Shown one piece after another: positions 29,386 through 33,725 of a DNA stretch of 33,725 bases. The notes beneath the pieces were generated by a model, which did no database searches, was not told the DNA's origin, and saw only the letters and a list, made by a program, of their open reading frames with translations. Each line of letters starts with the position of its first letter. Position 1 is the stretch's first letter. Origin of the DNA: an uncultured Desulfuromonadales bacterium (GTDB lineage: Bacteria > Desulfobacterota > Desulfuromonadia > Desulfuromonadales > Geopsychrobacteraceae); assembly GCA_945787295.1 (NCBI GenBank), contig CALZHQ010000029.1:1-33725 (forward strand), read 5' to 3'. Position numbers and translations under genes: made by a program.

Positions 29386-31903
29386 ATGAAAACAGAACTG
29401 CCCAAAGGTTACGAGCCGGCTCAGGTAGAGCAGAAATGGTTTGATGTCTGGGAACAACGTGGTGATTTTCATGCCGATGAAAAGTCGGAAAAACCCCATT
29501 ACTCCATAGTTATTCCGCCGCCCAATGTTACCGGTGTACTGCACATGGGGCATGCGCTGAACAATACTTTGCAGGATATTCTCTGTCGCTGGAAACGGAT
29601 GACCGGCCATGAAGTCCTCTGGATGCCGGGCACTGACCATGCTGGGATTGCAACGCAGAACGTAGTGGAAAAGCAGCTGGCTGCCGAAGGCAAGGACCGT
29701 CACGATCTTGGCCGGGATGAATTCGTCGAGCGGGTCTGGCAATGGCGTGAAGAGTCGGGTGGGCAGATCATTAATCAGCTCAAGCGGCTCGGCGCCTCCT
29801 GTGACTGGCAGCGTGAGCGCTTTACCATGGATGAAGGCCTCTCCAGGGCCGTTCGTGAGGTCTTTGTCCGGCTCTACGAAGATGACTTGATTTACCGGGA
29901 TAACCGGCTGATTAACTGGTGTCCGCGTTGTCATACTGCACTATCTGATCTTGAGGTTGAGCATGAAGACAAAAAAGGCAATCTCTGGCATTTGAGATAT
30001 CCTGTACAGGGGACTGATCAGTGTCTGATCGTCGCAACTACACGGCCTGAAACCATGCTAGGCGATACGGCTGTGGCGGTTAGCCCTGAGGATGAGCGCT
30101 ACCGTGACTTGATCGGCAAAACTGTCCTGTTGCCACTGGTCGATCGCGAGATTCCGATCATCGCCGACGAGTATGTTGATATGGAATTCGGCTCTGGTGC
30201 GGTGAAGATTACTCCGGCTCATGATTTCAATGACTTCGAAATCGGTAAGCGGCACGATCTGGAGAGGATCAATATCCTCGACGAGTCCGGCATTGTCAAT
30301 GAGAATGGCGGTCCTTACCAGGGGCAGGAGCGTTACCAGGCCCGCAAAAATGTGATCGCAGATCTGGATGCTCTGGGATTACTGGAAAAGATCGATGACT
30401 ACGCCAATGCGGTTGGCGAATGCTACCGCTGCAAGACCATCATCGAACCCTACATGAGCAAGCAGTGGTATGTTGCCGTCGGGCCATTGGCCAAAGAGGC
30501 GATCCATGCTGTCGACACCGGCGCAACTAAAATCGTTCCGGCGCAGTGGGAGAAAACCTACTACGAATGGATGAATAATATCCAGGACTGGTGTGTAAGT
30601 CGTCAGATCTGGTGGGGGCATCGGATCCCGGCCTGGTTCTGTGATGATTGTGATCAGATCACTGTTGCCCTGGAAGATGCGACCGCCTGCAAGTACTGTG
30701 GTAGTAGCAATATCCGCCAGGAGACGGACGTCCTCGATACCTGGTTCTCCTCTGCTCTCTGGCCTTTTTCAACCATGGGCTGGCCGGAGCAGACCGATGC
30801 CCTACAGAAATTCTATCCGACCAGCTGCCTGGTGACCGGCTTTGATATCCTCTTCTTCTGGGTTGCCCGGATGATGATGATGGGCCTCAAGTTCATGGAT
30901 GAGGTCCCTTTCAGGGAAGTTTATATTCATGCCCTGGTGCGTGATGCCCATGGGCAGAAGATGAGCAAGAGTAAAGGGAACGTCATCGATCCATTGACCA
31001 TCGTTGACGAATACGGTGCCGATGCTTTCCGCTATACCCTTTGCGCTTTTGCCGCAATGGGCCGCGATATTAAGCTGTCCACAGAGCGGATCGGCGGTAA
31101 CGGCAGAAGAGGCGAACAAGTCGCTGGGCGACTACAAGTTTAATGACGTGGCGAGTACACTTTACTCTTTTACCTGGCACGAATTCTGTGACTGGTATGT
31201 GGAGCTGAGCAAGCAGGATCTTTACGGTGATGATTTACAGGCCAAAAAGCGTGCGCAGACGGTTCTCTTTACGGTCCTTGAAGGCTTGTTGCGGTTGCTG
31301 CACCCGTTATTGCCTTTTGTCACCGAGGAGATCTGGCAAGCGCTGCCGGGTGAGCGGTCAGCTGTTTCGATCATGCAGGCGGATTATCCGACCGGTTCCT
31401 TCTGTGCCGTTGACAGTTCTGCTGTTGAGCGGATGGAACTGCTGATGGAGGTGATCCGGGCGATCCGGAATATCCGTGGTGAGCTGGACGTGCCTCCGGG
31501 GAAACGGATAGCGGTTTCGCTCGATTGTAAATCTGCCGATTCAGTTCTGGCAATTCAGGCTGGACAGGAATATATCAAGTCGTTGGCTCGAGTTGAAGAT
31601 TTAAAGGTCGCTGTTGGTCTCGAACACCCTAAGCAGGTGTCGACTCAGGTTGCTGGTGATGTGGAGGTTTTGATACCGCTTGCCGAATTGATCAACGTCG
31701 CTGAAGAAGAGGCGCGGCTGCAGAAAGAGATCAAAAAGGTGCAGAAAGATGTCGACTTTTTCGCCAAGAAACTGTCGAATGAAAAATTCGTTACCAATGC
31801 ACCACCACAGGTATTAGAAAAAGATCGTGCCAAATTGGCGGCCGCAGAAGAAAAACGAACGATTCTGCAACAGAGTCTGGAGAAAATCCTCACTCTGAAG
31901 TAA
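29386..31903 (+). pseudogene. valS: Valyl-tRNA synthetase, frame disrupted by an internal deletion
   Basis: Class I synthetase charging tRNA-Val. From ATG 29386 it shows [16 protein letters not shown] (HIGH-type motif at 53-56), the editing-domain block [21 protein letters not shown], a zinc ribbon with two Cys pairs (CDDC and CKYC), and KMSKSKGN (525-532). The frame fails after [11 protein letters not shown] near 31100 and resumes in another frame as [18 protein letters not shown], then FTWHEFCDWYVELSK and the C-terminal coiled coil. The usual YRNF.NK.WNASRFALMN block at the start of the anticodon-binding domain is absent, roughly 50 residues. The span of 2518 bases is one more than a multiple of three. 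Because valS is essential and normally single-copy, an assembly error or a second intact copy elsewhere is expected. Confidence 0.88.
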
Positions 31904-31913
31904 TGATAAATGA

Positions 31914-31948
31914 TGACCGGAAAGGGCTGACCTTTCCGGTCATTTTTG
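31914..31948 (+). terminator. Intrinsic terminator of valS
   Basis: TGACCGGAAAGG (31914-31925) and CCTTTCCGGTCA (31931-31942) form a perfect 12-bp stem with a five-base loop, followed by a five-T run. Confidence 0.93.
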
Positions 31949-31953
31949 TTTGT

Positions 31954-31967
31954 AACATCAAGATGTT
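31954..31967. repeat. Short dyad AACATC-AA-GATGTT
   Basis: Perfect 6-base inverted arms around AA, within the 400-base gap between valS and frdC. It could be an upstream operator of the frd operon, but a dyad this short can occur by chance. Confidence 0.4.
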
Positions 31968-32025
31968 CCTACCTTGAAGGCAATCTCCCCGCACTTGATT
32001 AGAAATCACATAAGTTGGGCTTTTT

Positions 32026-32054
32026 TTGTTTAAATTTATAACGATGTTTAGTAT
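32026..32054 (+). promoter_or_regulatory. Candidate promoter of the frdCA operon
   Basis: TTGTTT (32026-32031) and TAGTAT (32049-32054) are 17 bases apart. A second possible -10 is TATAAA at 32071-32076. Either way a leader of about 220-240 bases would precede frdC. Confidence 0.45.
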
Positions 32055-32063
32055 ACAGTATAC
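32051..32063. promoter_or_regulatory. GntR-type operator-like dyad over the frd promoter
   Basis: GTATACAGTATAC is a symmetric pair of GTATAC half-sites around one base, overlapping the proposed -10 box. Dyads of this type are bound by several GntR/FadR-family repressors. The regulator is unknown, so the assignment is inferred from symmetry and position. Confidence 0.5.
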
Positions 32064-32109
32064 GATTTGATATAAAACGAATGTTGTCGATTTGTTTCCA
32101 ACTAATTTG

Positions 32110-32230
32110 TTTCGGCTGCTTGCCGAAAGAGTCTTTTGCTGAAAAGGAGGAAAGAGAACTGGCGGTCATCGCCAGGGAGAGAGGCGGCTCAGTAGTCAAC
32201 GCAGTAACGTGCCGGGGACGAGCCACCCGG
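32110..32230 (+). promoter_or_regulatory. Structured leader RNA candidate upstream of frdC
   Basis: Three hairpins lie in line: TTTCGGC/GCCGAAA (32110-32128), CTGGCG/CGCCAG (32159-32175) and CCGGG/CCCGG (32212-32230). GGCTC at 32186-32190 is complementary to GAGCC at 32220-32224 in the loop of the last hairpin, which would make a pseudoknot. I do not recognise a known riboswitch class here; the c-di-GMP, SAM and cobalamin consensus motifs are absent. The rest of the 400-base valS-frdC gap holds the terminator, the short dyad and promoter signals. Confidence 0.4.
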
Positions 32231-32299
32231 AAAGTTCTGGTGATTGAGTCAGAGATTGCACTCTGGCAAACAATCAATTCACATTCTCGAGGGATATGA
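32159..32299 (+). CDS. Possible leader ORF before frdC
   Basis: A perfect AGGAGG (32145-32150) precedes a CTG codon at 32159 by eight bases, opening a 46-codon frame that stops at 32299, four bases before the frdC ATG. The same frame can be extended to an ATG at 32081, giving 72 codons. The product (LAVIARERGG to TINSHSRGI) matches nothing I know. It could be a translated leader coupled to frdC, or chance overlap with a structured RNA. Confidence 0.2.
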   Translation: MAVIARERGGSVVNAVTCRGRATRKVLVIESEIALWQTINSHSRGI

Positions 32300-32303
32300 C
32301 ACT

Positions 32304-32978
32304 ATGCATTTGTTAACAAGCACTGTGGGAAGAAAGGTTCTGATGGCGGTCACCGGTTTGATGCTGGTTGGCTTCATCTCCGTCCACTTGCTCGGGAACT
32401 TGTCGGTTTTTGCCGGCTCCGAAGCAATTAACATTTACGCCGAAAAGCTGCACAGCTTGGGCCCGATTGTCTGGATCTTCCGTCTGGTCATGTTGGTCCT
32501 GTTTGCCGTGCACATCACTTTCGGCATCCAACTGACGATGGAAAACAGCTCAGCGTCTCCTGAGGCTTACGCAATCAAGAAGCGGCTGAAGACCACTTTC
32601 TCAGCTGAGTCGATGATTTACACCGGCCTGATCCTGCTGGTTTTCCTGGTGTACCATTTGCTGCACTTCACCGTACATGTTGTGCACACCGATGCTGTCG
32701 CTACCTTGCAGCCTCTGGTCAACGGTCGCCCTAACGTCTTTGCCATGGTAGGAAACAGCTTTACCAGCGCCTTCGTTTCGATTGCCTACATTATCGCTAT
32801 GGCTGCCTTGTTCCTGCACCTGAGCCATGGTCTGCAGAGCTTTGTCCAGACTCTCGGTTTCAACAACGGTCCGAGTCAGGATAAAGTTTCCGGCATCGGC
32901 AAGCTGGTCGCCGTGTTCTTCGGTTTGGCATATATTGCCATTCCACTGGCTTTCCTCTTCCATATCGTAAAGATTTAG
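32304..32978 (+). CDS. frdC: Succinate dehydrogenase/fumarate reductase cytochrome b subunit (FrdC-type)
   Basis: A 224-residue membrane anchor with five TM helices (about 12-34, 55-77, 105-126, 155-177, 200-222). His residues at 28, 70, 118, 121, 125, 172 and 175 include the likely ligands of two b-type hemes, as in the single-subunit anchors of Wolinella/Geobacter-type enzymes. It passes electrons between the quinone pool and the flavoprotein/iron-sulfur subunits. In Geobacter one FrdCAB enzyme works in both directions; the same is inferred here. ATG 32304 has GAGGG about ten bases upstream; the longer in-frame start at 32244 lies inside the leader. The flavoprotein gene begins ten bases after its stop. 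Confidence 0.93.
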   Translation: MHLLTSTVGRKVLMAVTGLMLVGFISVHLLGNLSVFAGSEAINIYAEKLHSLGPIVWIFRLVMLVLFAVHITFGIQLTMENSSASPEAYAIKKRLKTTFSAESMIYTGLILLVFLVYHLLHFTVHVVHTDAVATLQPLVNGRPNVFAMVGNSFTSAFVSIAYIIAMAALFLHLSHGLQSFVQTLGFNNGPSQDKVSGIGKLVAVFFGLAYIAIPLAFLFHIVKI

Positions 32979-32988
32979 GGGGTTTATT

Positions 32989-33725
32989 GTGATTCTCGAC
33001 GGAAAAGCACCTACAGGACCAATTGAAAAATCCTGGGATAAGCACCGCTTCGACATGAAGCTGGTCAATCCTGCGAATAAGCGTAAATACAAAATTCTGA
33101 TGGTTGGTACCGGTCTCGCTGGTGGCGCTGGCGCCGCATCCTTGGGCGAACTCGGTTATAACGTTGAAGCCTTCTGCTATCAGGACAGCGCTCGCCGCGC
33201 TCACTCGATTGCAGCTCAGGGGGGTATCAACGCGGCCAAGAACTACCCGAACGACGGCGATTCCATTTACCGCCTTTTCTACGATACCATCAAAGGCGGC
33301 GACTTCCGCGCCCGTGAAGCTGACGTCTGGCGTCTGGCGCAGGTGTCGAACAACATCATCGACCAGTGTGTTGCGCAGGGCGTCCCTTTCGCCCGTGACT
33401 ATGCTGGTTATCTTGACAACCGTTCTTTCGGTGGCGCTCAGGTCTCGCGGACCTTTTACGCCCGTGGCCAGACCGGTCAGCAGCTGCTGCTCGGGGCCTA
33501 CTCGGCACTGTCCCGCCAGGTCAAAGCCGGCACCGTTAAACTGCACCAGCGCACCGAAATGGTCGATCTGGTTGTGGTTGATGGTGTTGCCCGCGGTATC
33601 ACCGTGCGTAACCTGATCACCGGTAAGATCGAATCTCACTGGGGCGACGCTGTGGTTCTGGCGACCGGTGGTTACGTCAACGTTTTCTACCTGTCGACCA
33701 ACGCCATGGGTTGTAGTGTTACCGC
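32989..33725 (+). CDS. frdA: Succinate dehydrogenase/fumarate reductase flavoprotein subunit (partial)
   Basis: The first 245 codons of the flavoprotein, cut by the window end. The start is GTG 32989 with AGGGGG upstream. The FAD-binding fold starts at [10 protein letters not shown] (40-49). [14 protein letters not shown] holds the His (about residue 72) expected to carry the covalent FAD, and TGGYVNVF begins the next dinucleotide-binding strand. It interconverts succinate and fumarate on the cytoplasmic face. The order frdC-frdA suggests that frdB, the iron-sulfur subunit, follows outside the window. Confidence 0.96.
   Translation, partial: MILDGKAPTGPIEKSWDKHRFDMKLVNPANKRKYKILMVGTGLAGGAGAASLGELGYNVEAFCYQDSARRAHSIAAQGGINAAKNYPNDGDSIYRLFYDTIKGGDFRAREADVWRLAQVSNNIIDQCVAQGVPFARDYAGYLDNRSFGGAQVSRTFYARGQTGQQLLLGAYSALSRQVKAGTVKLHQRTEMVDLVVVDGVARGITVRNLITGKIESHWGDAVVLATGGYVNVFYLSTNAMGCSVT

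Noticed and set aside
32110..32230. Known riboswitch (c-di-GMP/GEMM, SAM, cobalamin, fluoride)
   Set aside because: The hallmark conserved strings of these classes were not found, so only an unclassified structured leader is proposed.
32934..32948. Sigma-54-like TGGCATATATTGC
   Set aside because: The spacing between the GG and GC elements is too short and it lies inside the end of frdC.

Overview
The window looks like chromosomal core genome of a Gram-negative deltaproteobacterium of the Desulfuromonadales type (Geobacter, Pelobacter or Desulfuromonas relatives). This is inferred from recalled protein similarity (SecA, PpiD, ValS, FrdC/FrdA) and from content: a Rod-type cell-wall operon, a short GNAT-type N-acetylglutamate synthase, a MucR/Ros zinc-finger protein and a single-subunit FrdC cytochrome b followed by FrdA. 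No database search was possible. I saw no rRNA, tRNA, insertion sequence, prophage or CRISPR array.

Layout. 1-4632, minus strand: the N-terminal part of a membrane-anchored PAS protein (probably a DnaQ-like exonuclease) behind a TPR lipoprotein, then purC behind ppiD. 4737-10290, plus strand: mreB, mreC, mreD, mrdA (PBP2) and rodA, the rod-shape elongation machinery. 10318-12017, minus strand: rarA and yidD. 12209-24725, plus strand: nadK, recN, an ArgA-like acetyltransferase, a Cys-rich unknown, an M23 peptidase, secA, a REC-GAF-histidine kinase, argJ, deoC, deoB and a DUF2914 protein. 24794-25222, minus strand: mucR, divergent from dgt across an AT-rich spacer. 26629-29252: two single-domain CheW-like proteins and a response regulator with a very long acidic linker. 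29386-31903: valS. 32304-33725: frdC and the start of frdA, behind a 400-bp leader with promoter, operator-like and RNA-structure signals.

How the genes relate. mreBCD-mrdA-rodA act together in lateral wall synthesis. The GNAT enzyme and argJ both supply acetylated intermediates of arginine synthesis. deoC-deoB handle deoxyribose phosphates. The CheW/REC cluster looks like an adaptor and output set without its own CheA or receptor. FrdCA is the quinone-linked succinate/fumarate enzyme.

The most striking anomaly is that purC, ppiD and valS each appear to lack an internal piece and change frame at the junction. Each junction can be modelled with a 5-7 base repeat, and the first gene carries a perfect 36-bp tandem duplication. 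Because valS is essential, assembly or sequencing error is the first explanation to test. The best candidates for undescribed biology are the frdC leader, the two-way hairpin between mreB and mreC, the Cys-rich protein at 15305-15652, and the CheW-CheW-acidic REC cluster.
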